This document shows, in pieces, positions 1 to 12,986 of a DNA stretch of 64,000 nt. Under the pieces are notes generated by a model, which was not told the DNA's origin, searched no databases, and saw only the letters and a program-made list of their open reading frames with translations. Source of the stretch: Ziziphus jujuba (lineage: Eukaryota; Streptophyta; Magnoliopsida; Rosales; Rhamnaceae); contig NC_083379.1 in the NCBI RefSeq assembly GCF_031755915.1, positions 43,656,001 through 43,720,000 of the forward strand, given 5' to 3'. Made by a program: the position numbers and the translations under genes. Numbering within the stretch: position 1 is the stretch's first letter; each line of letters begins with the position of its first letter.

Positions 1-3000
1 ATAAATTTTATAAATTTTTATTTTGAAGGACACCAACAAATGATCAAATAACACAAACTTACTCAGGGTCAAGGTAACCAGGGGTACCAACAATAGCGGT
101 AGACACATGAGTGCCACCACCACTTGGGAACATTCTGGATAGCCCAAAATCAGCTAGTTTGGCTTGAAAATTCTCAGCTAATAATATATTAGACATCTTC
201 ACATCTCTGTGTACTATAGGTGGCTTACATCCATTATGTAGATACTCCAATCCTGCATTTCAAAACCCAAACTTACCATATTAGAAATAATAATAATTAT
301 ATATATATATATATTGAAGTTACAACTGGTTAAATAAATACAAAAAAACAAAATCAAAATCAAGTAAATTTATTATAAACCTTGTGCTACGTCCAAGGCA
401 ATTTGAATCCTTCCTTGCCAACTTAACACATTTTCACTTCCATCTCCTGCACAAAATTGATTAATAAATATAACATAATTAATATGCTCTGTTTTATGTA
501 ATCTTCTATAGAACCTTAATCATATCATGCACCACTATAAGAAATGTAGCTTTAGAAACCTCCAAAAAGATATGACTCAAGATTTCCATTGGCCAAGACT
601 CGTATATAAGAGCCATGTTTGTTCCTTCGTTGTAGTACCCAACAAGGCTTGTCAAGTTTCCAGGATAAACTCTCACTAGAAGCTTAACCTATTTTATTAA
701 TTAGAAATAATCTCTTACTTAATTAGTACATTCTATGAATAAACTATAAAAATTATATCCATATACATGATAGAAGACATGCCTCTGTTTGAAATTGTTG
801 ATATCCTTGAACTGATGTAGAAGACAACATCTTCATAGCAACTTCAGTGTCCTCTATCAGGCCATAGAAAACTGTTCCAAAACCACCTTTACCAAGAGTT
901 CTCTCAAAGTTATTTGTCATTGCTAGGATCTCAGAGTAGGTAAATTGACATTTTCTAGGCTCCAATAAACTATTTTTGAAAGTCGATCTTGCACCTGGTG
1001 TGACATTTGTTGATAGCACTAAGTTTCATAATCATATTATGGGAAAAAAAACAAAAAATGCTGTTCACTCCAAGGCTCAGATTAATGGAAAAATATTACC
1101 TTGTTGTTTGGTTCGTTTAAGGAATAGGAAGATAGCTGCTGCATTTAACAGGACTACCAGTGCTCCAATTGATGATGCTAGTGGAATGAGAATATTATTC
1201 TTCTTTTTGCATGGATTGGATGCGTAAAGATGTTTATTTTCTCCAACGCTAGCACATTAAATCATCTTTTTATTAAGGTTTTTGTGCTTGAAGGAGCTAT
1301 GGCTGTAGTTTGTTCTTATAAAATGGAGGAAGATATAGATCCTCACATAATTTCATGAAATATTAAACTTTCAAGTTACATGTATTCTGTTGACAATTTT
1401 CCTCCCATCAAATAATAATAATTTAAATATACTTTGCACTTTTTTCCCCTTGGTTTAGTAAATTTAGAAATCCGAACATAGTCTAAAATATGTGTATTGA
1501 TGATAGTAATGTGGGTCCACAGCATTTGACATGATACATACCTTAATGATATAAAACCGGTGCGTGACTTTTGGATGAGTTCAGCTGGAACTGAACCTCT
1601 GAGCATGTGCATTTCAAATTTCTGTCAACAGATTAATCAAAATTTTTGAATTATCCCTACATTAATTCTTAACTCTTACAATATCGAAAGTTGCAGAACC
1701 AAAATCCTAAATCCAAATTACAACTTACAGGAACCTCAAGTTTCGTAATCGAGTTAGAAATCAGGAACTGGTCCAATTAAGCTATTGTTTGATAAATCCC
1801 TGAGATGAGCAATTTAATTAATTACATAAACTTACCATTAAGATTGTCATAAGATATGATATCAGTAGCCAACCAAAATCGAGTCTTTCTTCAATATTTC
1901 TCTTCGAAACCATGTGGACATTCAATATTACTCTATAGTTTTAGTACTCACAATGATTCTAACATAGTGAGGCTGGAAATGTATGAGGTTACCTCTCTGG
2001 TCAATCCACTTGATGACAAGTTCCTGATTGCCATTTCAAAATAATTTTATTAATATATATAGTAGTCTATCGATCTATAGAGAAAGCTGAATCAACAAAC
2101 AACAAGGATAGGATTCTAGTAGCATCAATAATTTCATTAATTTTAGACTTACAAGGATATGATTCTGGGGGAATCAAAATCTTTGTAATTGCAATTTAGA
2201 CCTGACCATAAGAATGCTACTGTAGCACATGGATCTCCTTGCCAATTTCTACTTAGTCCATAAATTGACTTTATGTTGGTGATGGCATCCACTGATATAC
2301 TCACATCCGATATTAATCATATATATATATATGTATATATAAACAGAGAAACTGAGAAACTAAGAATTAGTTAACATATATGTGGTGGGAAAGCAAAAGC
2401 ATATATACCATCATCTTGGTCTGTTTCTGGTTGCGAGAATTCTATTGCCGTATAAACCTCAAGGGCGTTAAGTATTGGTAGGAGAGTTGAGTTTTTCAAC
2501 GGAACCAGTGAGAAACTATAATTTGATGTTGACGAAGCTATGCTACTGTACATGCCCAATAAATTTAAGTACCTAGGGGCAAAAACTCCATCAAACCACT
2601 TCTCCCCATTCAGAAGGACTTCAAATGCTCTGGACTGGTTGGATTAGAGTTGTTGAAGCTTAACAAAATACATGTACATATAATATTGGCTACCTTCATC
2701 TCGTGCCTCCCAGTGGAATTCCAAGGGAGCACTAGTGTTCAATGGCGTGGCGCAGGTGCTCCTCACAATAGACGGTGTCTGGAAAGCAATGCTAGTTTGG
2801 GCGTAATTTATAGTAAACGAAGTTGTTACTGTGCTCCAGTCTTTCTGGGTATAGGGCGTTCAGAGGCAATCCAAATCGTCGTATGGATACCTTAATATAT
2901 ATATATATATATATAGAAACAAAGAAAGTTCATTCGTACTTTCAGTAATTAATTATAAGCTAGTACTTAACTGAACTCTGAATTATTAATGAGTTTGTGG

Positions 3001-3600
3001 TTAAATTAGTACCTATATGATTGGTTGGCAGTTGAACCAATATCCAAGAGACGATCCAGTGCCAAGGACCCAGTTTTGGTAACATAAGTATTATTTTTGA
3101 GAGGCCTCAGTTCTAATGCTGAAATAAAAGGTGTCCCAGAGTTAGTGTTTACAAGACATATCTGTAGATGGTGTCGTGAATTCGAAGTAATATGTATGAT
3201 CTCTTTCATGACAATTAAACTTGCTGAGCTAAGATTCATGGTAACCCAGTAATTAGGTCCCAAATACATATCAAATTCATGCAGTTTATTTTGATCGTCA
3301 TAGTTGCCATATAGAAAAGTGGCTCTGATCAAGTACTTGGTAGCTCTTGTAACGTTTAGACTGTAACAGTTTTACGATCCTTGGGGGAAGCTACTTACTA
3401 ATGCTACCTGATGTTGGTCACCAACTTTATACTCTGGAAATATGCTCTTGCTCATGCCACTGTTAATGAAGGGTGTATCCAAAATGTAATCTATTTTTTT
3501 TGTTGGCTCTGTGTAACGTGTGTCTTTTGGAAGCCCACAATCTAAGCTAATGAAACCTGAGACCACACCAACAGTGGAAAAGACAAACGTTGGCTATATA

Positions 3601-4108
3601 TTTTAGAATTTGTGGATCTAAATATACATAATAAATTCCATAAATCATATATTACTAACCGCCAAACGCAGCCATTGATAAATAGAATCTTTAATTCTGT
3701 AAAACAGAAAAACAATGTAAAGTAGTGCCGATGGACACACTACTTTTAAACCACTCTCATATATCTGAAAACCCTAATCTCAAAATACCATATGGTATTT
3801 TGTTTATTTGCTTGTCCTAGACCTTTTATAGTCTCTGCAAATTAGACTTACCCATTAATTTTTAACACACAAAAAATAATAATAATTTAATAATATAATA
3901 ATAATAGAAAAAATATGGGTAAGTCATTAGGCTTATAAAGAGAATTGGTCCTCCAGTCCAAGAGGCCAACTAAAGTCTTATAGAACGTGTGTGACCAAAG
4001 GCTCTACTACAAAATATTAAAATAAACCAGTCTCATTAATGGCATAAATGGGCCCTGTAAGTGAGTAATTGATTATGCTAAGTCTACGATTTATTTATTT
4101 ATTTAACA
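3601..4108 (-). repeat. copia 3' LTR
   Basis: Colinear over 508 bp with 20410-20917. The outer end reads TTTTAG where the other LTR has TGTTAG, so the terminal TG/CA pair is mutated on this side. The inner end is AACA followed by the polypurine tract. Both copies hold the palindrome ATACCATATGGTAT. Confidence 0.93.
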
Positions 4109-4121
4109 TTCTCCCACTTGG
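4109..4121 (-). other. copia polypurine tract
   Basis: On the minus strand this reads CCAAGTGGGAGAA directly before the TGTTA start of the 3' LTR, the usual copia plus-strand priming site. It fixes the LTR boundary and the direction of the element. Confidence 0.85.
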
Positions 4122-4169
4122 ACTGTATAATCATCATCATATATAATCCAAACTCACTTACTACAAAAT

Positions 4170-4450
4170 CTCCTGAACCATAATACCATTTCATCTAAAA
4201 ATATAGCATACTGACAGGGTACAACAATATACTAGACTAGGTAGTAGAGATTCTCTCAGTAAATCTCCCAAAACATAATACCATTTCAACTGAGCACTTT
4301 GCATGCCATAAACTCAGTATAGGTAGTAAAGATTCACCTGAGCACGTGCAATCCCCCAATACACAAATACCATTTCATTCGAGCACATTGTGTATCGACA
4401 GGATACAACAATATACCCAAACTAGGTAGTAGGGACTCACCATAGCATTT
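4170..4450. repeat. Three degenerate ~90-bp tandem units in the copia 3' untranslated region
   Basis: The phrase AATACCATTTCA recurs near 4182, 4276 and 4366. Each copy is followed by GAGCAC- or GACAGGGTACAACAATATAC-like text and a GGTAGTAG/AAGATTC block. Each unit is about 90 bp. The array lies between the RNase H remnant and the 3' LTR. Confidence 0.6.
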
Positions 4451-4653
4451 GTGGATCAACATATACATATACATAGACTAATAGTCTCAAGAGGCCTATA
4501 AATATAGGAGCAATAATATGTGTAATAAATCATCTCATAAATAAATAATGATCCACATAAATCAATGTATCAAAATACTCAAAGAAATAAATAACACTTA
4601 ACATGGATATTACTACAGAAAATATAACAAACTCCCACTGACCCACAGCAGTT

Positions 4654-6397
4654 TCAACTGCCTAACAGTTCCATATGCGACACATGCTCCACAAATATGC
4701 CTACTGGTAAGGCCTTGGTCAATAGATCTGCCATCATGCTATAAGTATGTGTGTGAACAACAATAATGAAGCCTTCTTCAACTTTCTTCTTAACCATAAA
4801 ATACTTCATATCAATGTACCTCGCACCAAAGGTACCTTTTAAATTATTGGAGAAAGGTACTGCTGCAGTATTGTCACAATGCATCATAACAGGCCTCTCA
4901 ATGGCGTCAACCACTCCCAAATCACGAATAAATTCTAAAACCAAACTGCATGACAAGTAGCCTCATAACACACCACATACTCTGCCTACATAGTCGAGGA
5001 TTCTATCCTTGACTGCTTGACACTCCGTTAAGATACAGTACCTCTTGCCATGATAAATATATATCCAGTGGTAGATTCTTATCATCCACACATCGTTTAT
5101 AATCTGCATCACTATAACCAACTACATCAAGCGAATTGGTATGTTGATATTTCAACATATGATCGAAGATACCTAAAGACCTTCATAACTGCTTGGTAAT
5201 GAATAGGATTAGGATTACTTATAAATCGACTAAGCACACCCATAACAAAAGCTATATTAGGCCGTGTACAAACTTGAGCATATATCAAACTACCCACTGT
5301 TGAAAAATAGTGAACATTTCTCATCGCCATCCTCTCTCTATTATTCTTGGGACATTGATCCTTAGAAAATATTTCACCCTTCGTGACCGGTACACTTCCA
5401 GGAGAACAATTATGCATATCAAATCTCTTAAGGATTCTACCAATATATGCTCTCTGAGATAATTGCAACACATAATTAGTCCTATCTCTAACAATCTTGA
5501 TGCCCAAAACAAAAGAAGCCTCACCAAGATCTTTCATATCAAAATGGTTGTACAGCTTCTGCTTTGTCTCAGCCAATAGGTTAGTGTCATTAGTAGCTAG
5601 AAGTATGTCATCAACATATAACACCAAAAATATAAAACTGCGCCCACTGACCTTCATATATATGTGTCTATCAACAACATTCTCCTTAAAACCATTTTGG
5701 GTGACAACCTCATCAAACTTGAGATACCATTGCCTTGAAGCCTGCTTAAGACCATAAATTGACTTCTTAAGCTTGCAAACCAAATTACCATTTCCTGTTT
5801 ACTGGAAACCAACTGGTTGAACCATATATACATTCTCATACAATTCACCATTTATAAAAGCAGTTCTGACATCCATCTGGTGCAACTCCAGGTCATAATG
5901 CGCCACAATTGCCATAATGATCCTAAAAGAATCTTTTGCAGATACAGGAGAGAATGTCTCTGTATAATTAATTCCTTTCTTTTGGCTAAATCATTTAGCT
6001 ACAAGTGTAGCCTTATACCTCTCCACTTGACCATTAGAATCTCTTTTAGTCTTAAAGACCCATTTGCATCCAATAGGCTTGCTACCTACTGGTAACTCAA
6101 CCAAATCCCAAACATCATTTGATGCCATGGATTTCATTTCATCTTCTATTGCATCCAACCAAAATTTTGAGTGTGAACCGCTTATGGCCTCCTCATAAGT
6201 GATTGGATCTAAATCGTCACTTATGTCAAAATCATGCTCCTGGAAGTAAACCTCATAGTCATCAGGTATAGATGACTTCCTAGCCCTTTGTGACCTCCTC
6301 AAAGGCACATCAGCATCTACAATAGTTAGAATATCTTGCTCTTCAATAATGGGTTCATCCTGACCAACTACTGGTTCATCAACTACTGGATTAATAA
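4654..6397 (-). pseudogene. copia reverse transcriptase and RNase H region
   Basis: Read from 6397 downwards: a short acidic linker (INPVVDEPVV), a basic RRSQRARK stretch, the start of the reverse transcriptase (WVFKTKRDSNGQ), a central RT block with KKSIYGLKQASRQW and the catalytic YVDDILLA near 5600-5625, then the SLIYA block. After a stop the RNase H part (HCDNTAAV, KYFMVKKKVEEG, LLTKALP) occupies 4654-4956. In-frame stops lie near 5790 and 5127 and the frame is broken again before 4956, so no polyprotein can be made. The upstream half of the same polyprotein resumes at 17061, beyond the gypsy insertion. Confidence 0.9.
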
Positions 6398-6481
6398 TGA
6401 TGCGAATCCACCCGAGCTCACACAAACGACAACTCACTGGGGTACTGATCCGATACGGATGAAGACTGGACCGATCATTAG
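6398..6481 (+). repeat. gypsy 5' LTR, first part
   Basis: Matches the first 80 or so bases of the 3' LTR from 16065 (TGATGCGAATC, then CAACTCACTGGGGTACTGAT). It is interrupted after ATTAG at 6481 by the 3.3-kb insertion and resumes at 9781. Confidence 0.9.
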
Positions 6482-9400
6482 TGTCAGGACCCGTCCAAAA
6501 TCCCTCACCGGAACCCTAGACAAGCTCTGATCCCAGGGAAATACCACCGAACCTTCCAATGAAAAATCTAGCAGCACCTCCCCTAAAGGTAGGACTAACC
6601 AAAAATTTCCTACACTGAAAACACACTTCTATAATTGTCCCCTTATTCCTCCCACATTACTACAATTTGATTCCACAAATTTACAGCACTCCAAAAGAAT
6701 AACAGTAACTCAGTGCATAATGAATACATAAATGTCCGATACAGTATACAGAGCATTATACACATAAATCTGGAATTAATACAACGTCAGATAAAGAAGC
6801 AATGCAAGATGGAGAGGAAAAAGGGAAGAAATGCTTCTTGGACTTTCGGCAATGAGCTGAGATGTCGGGCTCGCCCCAGACATTCAACATCTCCCAACCT
6901 GGACCTAGGGGAACGGAATTTAAAAATATGAGATGCTAATCATCTCAGTGAGTGACCCTATCTACTGTACAATTATAATACCACAATAACTAAGTAGATA
7001 AATAATAATTAATTGGAAATAATAATTTCTCTCAAAACCCTTACGATTCTCTCGGTTGGAAAAGTTCCCCTTTTGAAACCTTTTCACAAAACCCGTCATT
7101 CATAAGTAAAGGGAAAAAAAAATTAAGTCAATTTAAAACCTCCATTTAAGATAAATGGTAAAAACATATTAAGATCTTTTAAAAATCACCAAATCAATAT
7201 AAATAGAAAAATCAAGATGAAATGCACTGTTAAAACACTAATATAAATAAGTAATCAAAAACATAATAAAATTCCATAAAATTTGTATTAAGTTTTCCAA
7301 TTGAAATAATTAATAAAAACAACATTAAATACAACATATACAATATACCATACGACGTACCAATCTGTAAACCGTGGGATACACCCACCTCACGACCCTC
7401 AATATATGAACGGTGTCGTGGAAATAATAAATAACCGTCGGGATGTACCCAACCTCATTGTCCGTGGCAATAATAAACTGTTGGATGATACCAACCTCAC
7501 GGCACCGTGGTAATAATACTAAAACCTTCGGATGAACCAACCTCACAGTCCGTGGTAATAATAGATAACCGTTGGATGAAACCAACCTCACGGCACCATA
7601 GTAAACCCATCACGCTGTAATATAATACTGAACCAAACTCTAGTACTATATGGTACATCGATTAAAATAACCGATACAGTATCCTACTGTATCATAATCA
7701 TAATTTAATTGTCAAGTTCAACCGCTTGTTCAAATATTTCAAAATCTCAAAATATCATTTCATACGAAAACCAGAAATACCACAGTGAAATATATTCACC
7801 ATAAACCAATTTTAAGCACCTAAAATTATAAAATATTTGATCGTGCTTAAAATTATATGATTTTCAATCTGGTTTCTCAAACCAAATAGTTTCCAAAATG
7901 ATTTAAAATCTCAATTTAAATACCAAAATATTTAACTACTCCAAGTTCACTTATGAACCCATTAGAATATAAAACCATTTAATACATTGTCAAACCTTAC
8001 GTAAAATGACAACTCATATTTAATAAGGCAAATATTTTTATATGCATAATCCAAACATTCAATCAAATGGTATATAAGCCAAATTATTCGAACACATATA
8101 TATTATGTTATACCCCAAAACAATTTTTAAAACTAATAACCATAGCAATAATTACAATAAATCAAACCACAATTTCTTTAAATTTCCAAATATATTCTTT
8201 TGGCACCAAAATGTATATTAAAACCGTTATGAATTAGCAATACCATTCTAGATAGAAATTCTCATGATATCAACACATAAACATATTTTGGAAATATTCA
8301 ATTATGAAATATTCCAACAAATTAATTTAATAATTAATAATTTCAATTCAATTTCATAAAATTCTTTGAATCAAATATTTTTTTAATATATAAATATTTT
8401 GATTCACTCAATTGGGCATCAAATTTTCACAAATAAAACCACTAAATATTTGGCACATAAAATATCAATTTCAAATATTCAATTCACACAAAATATTCAC
8501 AAATTTAATTTCCGAAATTAATTTGAAGGTGGGTCACTCACCTGGAGCACGCAATTAACCTAAGATCCTCCATGGGATCAATTCCACGACTCACCCGTAC
8601 TCCTAGAACACAATTCACACACAGTCAAATAAATTAATATTTTATTCAGGTAAATAATATCCGATACCCGGGGGGTCTAACACAAACGTTAACCAAAATT
8701 GACAAATTATATGTCTATGGAAAGCTTATGAGATGAGGATCACATTACCAACCTCCATTGAGCTCAATTCAACCACCGATGGCCAAAAAGCTTTGGCCGG
8801 TTTTGATCCCTTCGTATCTTACAAATCGACGGGAATTGAGTTAATCGGAGCTCAGAATCAGAATTAGATGGTCCAAATTAGTGGGAAAGGATCGGTTGCA
8901 CGACCGGTGGCTGTCGGAAAATCGGCAAACCAGCGACACACCGGCCGCCGGGGTTGGAGGCCGATCCCGGTGCATCCACTGGCCATTCAGCCGGAGATTT
9001 GGCCGCCGGTGTCTCCCAGCCGCGGGCTTTCACATCGGCCGGCGCGTGGATCCTTCCGGTGGCCGGTGAGAACAAAAACGATGAGGCTGAGAGGGAGGAA
9101 GGAAAGGAAAAGAAGAAGAAGGAAGAAGAAGAAGAAGAGGCTCGGGTGTTTTCCCACGTGGGGGAAAAGAAAAAAAAAAAGAAATAAAGTAAAATTAATT
9201 AAATAATATTAAAAATAATATTATTATGTAAAATAACAATAATAAAATAATATGGTATTAAGCATGGTTGACATGTGGCATCTCACCATGGTGACACATG
9301 GTCACATTTATTAAGTCACACGTGGCACATTGTTACACATTAAAAAAAATAATATTAAAATAATACAGTATTTGAAAAACTCTACAGGTCCATAACTTTC

Positions 9401-9775
9401 AACCCACATGTCCAAATCGGACGTACCGCTAGTCTATGTACTCGTATCGACGAGTACTTCACAACCATGCATGAGTCAAAGCTCAACTTTGCATGAATAA
9501 AAAAGTTAACTTCGGCATCCCTTGGACAGTTTGGACCTCAACTTGTTTGGCTCATAACTTTCAAACCGTAGCTCCGTTTTCGACGTGCTACTAGTCTACG
9601 AACTCGTGCCAACGTGTACTTTGTAACGGTACCTCAGTCAAGCTAGAATTCCATCCGAGTCAAAAAGTCAACTTTTGACCTCTTTGGTCAACGGTCAAAG
9701 TCAAAGTCAACGATCAACGGTCACCCTCGGTCAAAGTTGGAAAATTTCCGTTGTACTTTGGGACGGAGTGTTACA
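6482..9775 (-). mobile_element. 3.3-kb solo-LTR-like insertion in the gypsy 5' LTR
   Basis: Ends are TGTCAGGACC (6482) and GTGTTACA (9775), a TG...CA pair, flanked by near-identical 5-mers ATTAG (6477-6481) and ACTAG (9776-9780). Read on the minus strand it begins TGTAACACTCCGTCCC and is closely related to the sequences starting at 61769 and 62258. No gag or pol motif was seen, so a solo LTR of a large-LTR gypsy element is the best reading. It contains a 45-bp minisatellite, long AT-rich stretches and a GC-rich segment (about 8760-9080) with a CCACGTGG core. The short frames in that segment are not credible genes. Confidence 0.78.
7365..7605. repeat. Minisatellite, about five ~45-bp units, inside the 3.3-kb LTR
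   Basis: Units share ACCGT-GGATG--ACCAACCTCACGG-CCGTGGTAATAATA with substitutions; starts fall near 7369, 7431, 7477, 7522 and 7567. A frame across it exists only because the repeat lacks stops. Confidence 0.75.
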
Positions 9776-9780
9776 ACTAG

Positions 9781-10601
9781 GGCTCAAGCTAAGAGGTTTA
9801 AGGTCAACCTTGCTGCCTTTATGCAGAAAGTAATGCATTCTCAAAAGGGCTTGTCCATACCTGAAGATAAAAGACCTGTTTTAAGTATCCAAATGGTGGA
9901 GGCTGATACATCGGACATTTTATATTGGACACCCATACATCGGACCTTTTATATCAAACACCCATGCCTCGGACATCTGACCTTAGACTTCGGACATCAG
10001 GCAGACATAAGTTAGCTCAGACATCAGACATAAGTCAGCTTAGTTGTCAAACTAGTCAACTCGTTTTCTAATTTGCGTTTGACTTTTTTTTGGATTTTTT
10101 GTATTTATTTGCTGGACAAATAAGTTTAGGAAAGTTATTATTTTATTATTTTCTTTGTAAATTAATTAATTTCTACTTCAAAATAAGAAAATTAATTAAT
10201 CCAAATTAGATTAGGAAAGAATGTGAAATTAGGCAATTTCCTAATTGGATTCTATGTTGGCCGAAATTTTCTAATCCTTTTAGGGTTTTATTTTGTTCAT
10301 TCAAAGCCTATTTAAAGGCTTATTTTCAATGAGAAAGAGAAGCTTGAATTTTATACAGAAAATTATTTGTGAGATTGAATTCTCTTTGTTCTTTTGAACA
10401 CCTAAAACATCATTAGTGAATGAGTGTTTTAGTTTGACTTATCAATAGGCCTTCCATTACCTATTGTGGCATCTTCATTATATACCAAGGTTTCTAATCA
10501 CAAATTGATTAGGGGTCAAGGTAACCATTAGAACTTGAACATAATTAGATCTGGGCTAATATAATATGGGTTTAGGGGCAGGTCGTCCTAGGTTCATATC
10601 A
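9781..10601 (+). repeat. gypsy 5' LTR, second part
   Basis: Continues the LTR at GGCTCAAGCTAAGAGGTTTAAGG and matches 16147-17060, except that the 3' LTR has about 91 bp more in a short tandem repeat. It ends CATATCA, followed by the primer-binding site. A TATTTAAAGG motif near 10310 may be the LTR promoter. Confidence 0.9.
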
Positions 10602-10620
10602 TTTAGTATCAGAGCTAAAT
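10602..10620 (+). other. gypsy primer-binding site
   Basis: TTTAGTATCAGAGCTAAAT directly follows the 5' LTR. GTATCAGAGC matches the complement of the initiator tRNA-Met 3' end, the usual primer of plant gypsy elements. Confidence 0.75.
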
Positions 10621-11739
10621 TTTGTTCAGGTTTGATCTATCTTTATTTGCTTTATTGTTTTTGTGTTATTCTGCAATTTTAGCATTAGGTTAAGGTTGCA
10701 TCCATCCCATAAACGTTCTGCATTTAAAAAAAAAAAAAATTCATTCCTAATTGAATTAGGATTTCCTAGTTTTATCGTATTTTTTGTTTGCTAGTTTGTT
10801 GGTTGTTTTTCATCATTGTTCTTGTTAATTTTGGTTTTAGTTGATTTTTCTTTGTTGTTTTAGTCTTAAATATTTGCATTCATATATTCAAAAAAAAAAA
10901 ATTGAAGAGTGGGGTTTGCGGAAAAAAATAAAATAAAAATCACACAATTTGAATTTTTGATTGGGAGGTCACGGGTTTGGTGTTTGTTTTGGAGTTGGAA
11001 TTGCAATTTTGGTAATTATTCTTGCTACTACAGTTTTTTATGTTCTGTGAGTGGAAAAAAAAAAAAGAAGAGGTAAAGCCGAGTAAAAAAAAAATTTCGG
11101 GTTTGTTGAATTTGGTGTTGAAAATTTGAGTTTGGGAACTTGTTTGATTTGGAGATTTGATTTGTGATATTTTGAGTTTCTGGAGAATTATTTTTGCTAC
11201 TGGATATTTGGAATTTTGGGTGCTTAAATTATTGGATTAAAATTAGTTAAAGAATTTGATACAAAACTTGAATTACAAGAACCATAACCAACACTATTCT
11301 ATATTTTTGTTCCTTTTGATTCTTGTTCGTATTTGAATTTCTTTTTTGAGAATTTTATTCTTGAACTCATGATCTCTTACAATTTGGTCCAGTTCTTAAA
11401 AATTCCAAAGATTTCTCCTTAATTCGCTTTATTTTGCCTAGAAAAGCCAAAAACTAGGTTTTATTAAATTCTTCCGTAGTGCCTACTTTTTGCTACTGTT
11501 TTGTTGATAAGTTTAATTAAAACATACTTATGATCTAATTGCTGTTTTTTTGGGTGTTTTAATTAGAACTTTGATATAATTCATTGAGAGGAAAAAAGGC
11601 AAGAGAGTGTGAGCACAAAAGAGGGTTAAAAGCCGAAATTAGTGTGCAAACACGAGTGTCGAGTTCTTATATTGAGTGAAACATGTGAGGGAGTGAATTT
11701 GGTGAGAATTTATTTTATTTTTGTATTATTTATACTAAC
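10621..11739 (+). other. gypsy 5' leader (non-coding)
   Basis: About 1.1 kb, T-rich, with several A-runs (10727-10740, 10890-10900, 11055-11090). No credible coding region; nothing else recognised. Confidence 0.6.
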
Positions 11740-12986
11740 ATGGCAGATTCAAGGGTGAGAAGAGTAGACCCACCTATGCGAATTAATAAGGAGGAGTCCG
11801 TAGGATTTCATGGTGATCCACGAGCTATCGGGAGTGGTGAGCAAACGGAATTGAAAGCTGTTTGGAACAATTACAGCGGGTGAGTGCTCAAGTTGAGCAC
11901 ATGAATCAAAGGATGGGAAGGCTAGAAGTTTGCCAAGGAATGCCGAACACAAGAAATAGGCAAGAATTCCATGAAGATTGAGGTCGAGGACGAGGAGGCC
12001 ATGAGAGACCGAGAGAGGAATTTAAGGAGGAGAATTTCGGTGGAAACTTTGAGGAAGGCATGGACAAAACCTTTGCTGTCCAAGAGAGAGCTGGCCATGG
12101 AAGGTATAGGAGGGAAGAAACAGATGACGATCTTAGCAATACCAAGGTCAACATCCCACCATTCATGGGAAAAAGTGATCCCGAGGCAAATTTGGAGTGG
12201 GAAGAAAAGATGAAGATGATATTCGATTGCCATAATTATTCGGAGGCTAAGAAGGTGAAGTTGGCAGCAATGGAGTTTGGCCATTATGCACTCCAATGGT
12301 GGACAAATGAGCAAGGCACCCGGAGGAGAGTTGGTGATGACTTGATCACAACATGGCGACAAATGAAAGGAGCCATGAGAAAGCGGTTTGTGCCATCACA
12401 TTACCATAGGTTGATGCATCAAAGGCGTCAATCTTTGTCTCAAGAAAGTAGGTCCGTGGAGGATTATTACAAAGAGATGGAGATGCTCATGATGAGGCTG
12501 AATATGAATGAGGATAAGGAGGCAATAATGGCAAGATTTCTTGGTGATTTGAATCGTGACATTGCCAACCGGCTTGAATTGCAACAATACTTGGAGTTGG
12601 AGGAGATGTTGCATGTAGCCATTAAGCTTGAACACCAATTCAAGAGGAGGGGTGTAGGATCACAGCTTGGAGGTGTTTCCAGTAGTGGGAGAATCAATTC
12701 AAGTGGCTGGAGAAACAATTCAGCTAATGAAATCAAACCAAAACTGAAAGCTGGAGAAGAAAGTACCAACCGGTCAAAAAGGGAGGCCAAGACCGAATCT
12801 GTCCAAGCACTTAGAGGTAAGATAAAATCTGATCCTAAACCTCAAAAATCTAGAGAAATAATTTGTTTTAAGTGCCAAGGAAGAGGACACATAGCCATCC
12901 AATACCCAAATAGAAGAATCATGGTATTAAAGGCTGAAGGTAAGCTGGAATCTGCAAGTGAAGAAAGTGAAGCTGAAACCGAATAA
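11740..12986 (+). pseudogene. gypsy gag
   Basis: The likely start is the ATG at 11740 (MADSRVRRVDPPMR). A frameshift near 11865 and a TGA at about 11979 break the N-terminus; the main frame then runs open from 11982 to 12986. Visible: the retrotransposon gag core (NIPPFMGKSDPEANLEWEEK, then TTWRQMKGAMRKRF and QSLSQESRSVEDYYKEM) and a zinc knuckle CFKCQGRGHIAIQY whose last Cys is Tyr. Gag forms the cytoplasmic particle. The frame stops at TAA (EAETE) before the protease, where intact relatives usually read through as one polyprotein. Confidence 0.88.

Noticed and set aside
59..250. Short kinase frames (HRD...DPE) read as separate small proteins
   Set aside because: The same frame at 23694, 34384 and 50639 is one exon of 190 bp with matching splice sites, so these are exons of the receptor genes.
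7325..7605. Possible CRISPR-like array or small gene
   Set aside because: Units are contiguous ~45-bp minisatellite repeats without unique spacers, inside a plant LTR.
8868..9206. GC-rich open frame of 112 codons
   Set aside because: It lies in the 3.3-kb LTR-like insertion, overlaps equally long frames in other phases, is Arg/Lys low-complexity at its end, and the related LTR at 62258 has the same GC-rich segment without a conserved frame.
9737..10015. 92-codon frame
   Set aside because: It spans the junction of two nested elements; its C-terminal part is the end of the gypsy polyprotein read in the LTR.
10602..10620. tRNA-like sequence
   Set aside because: Only the short complement to a tRNA 3' end is present, as expected for a primer-binding site; no cloverleaf.
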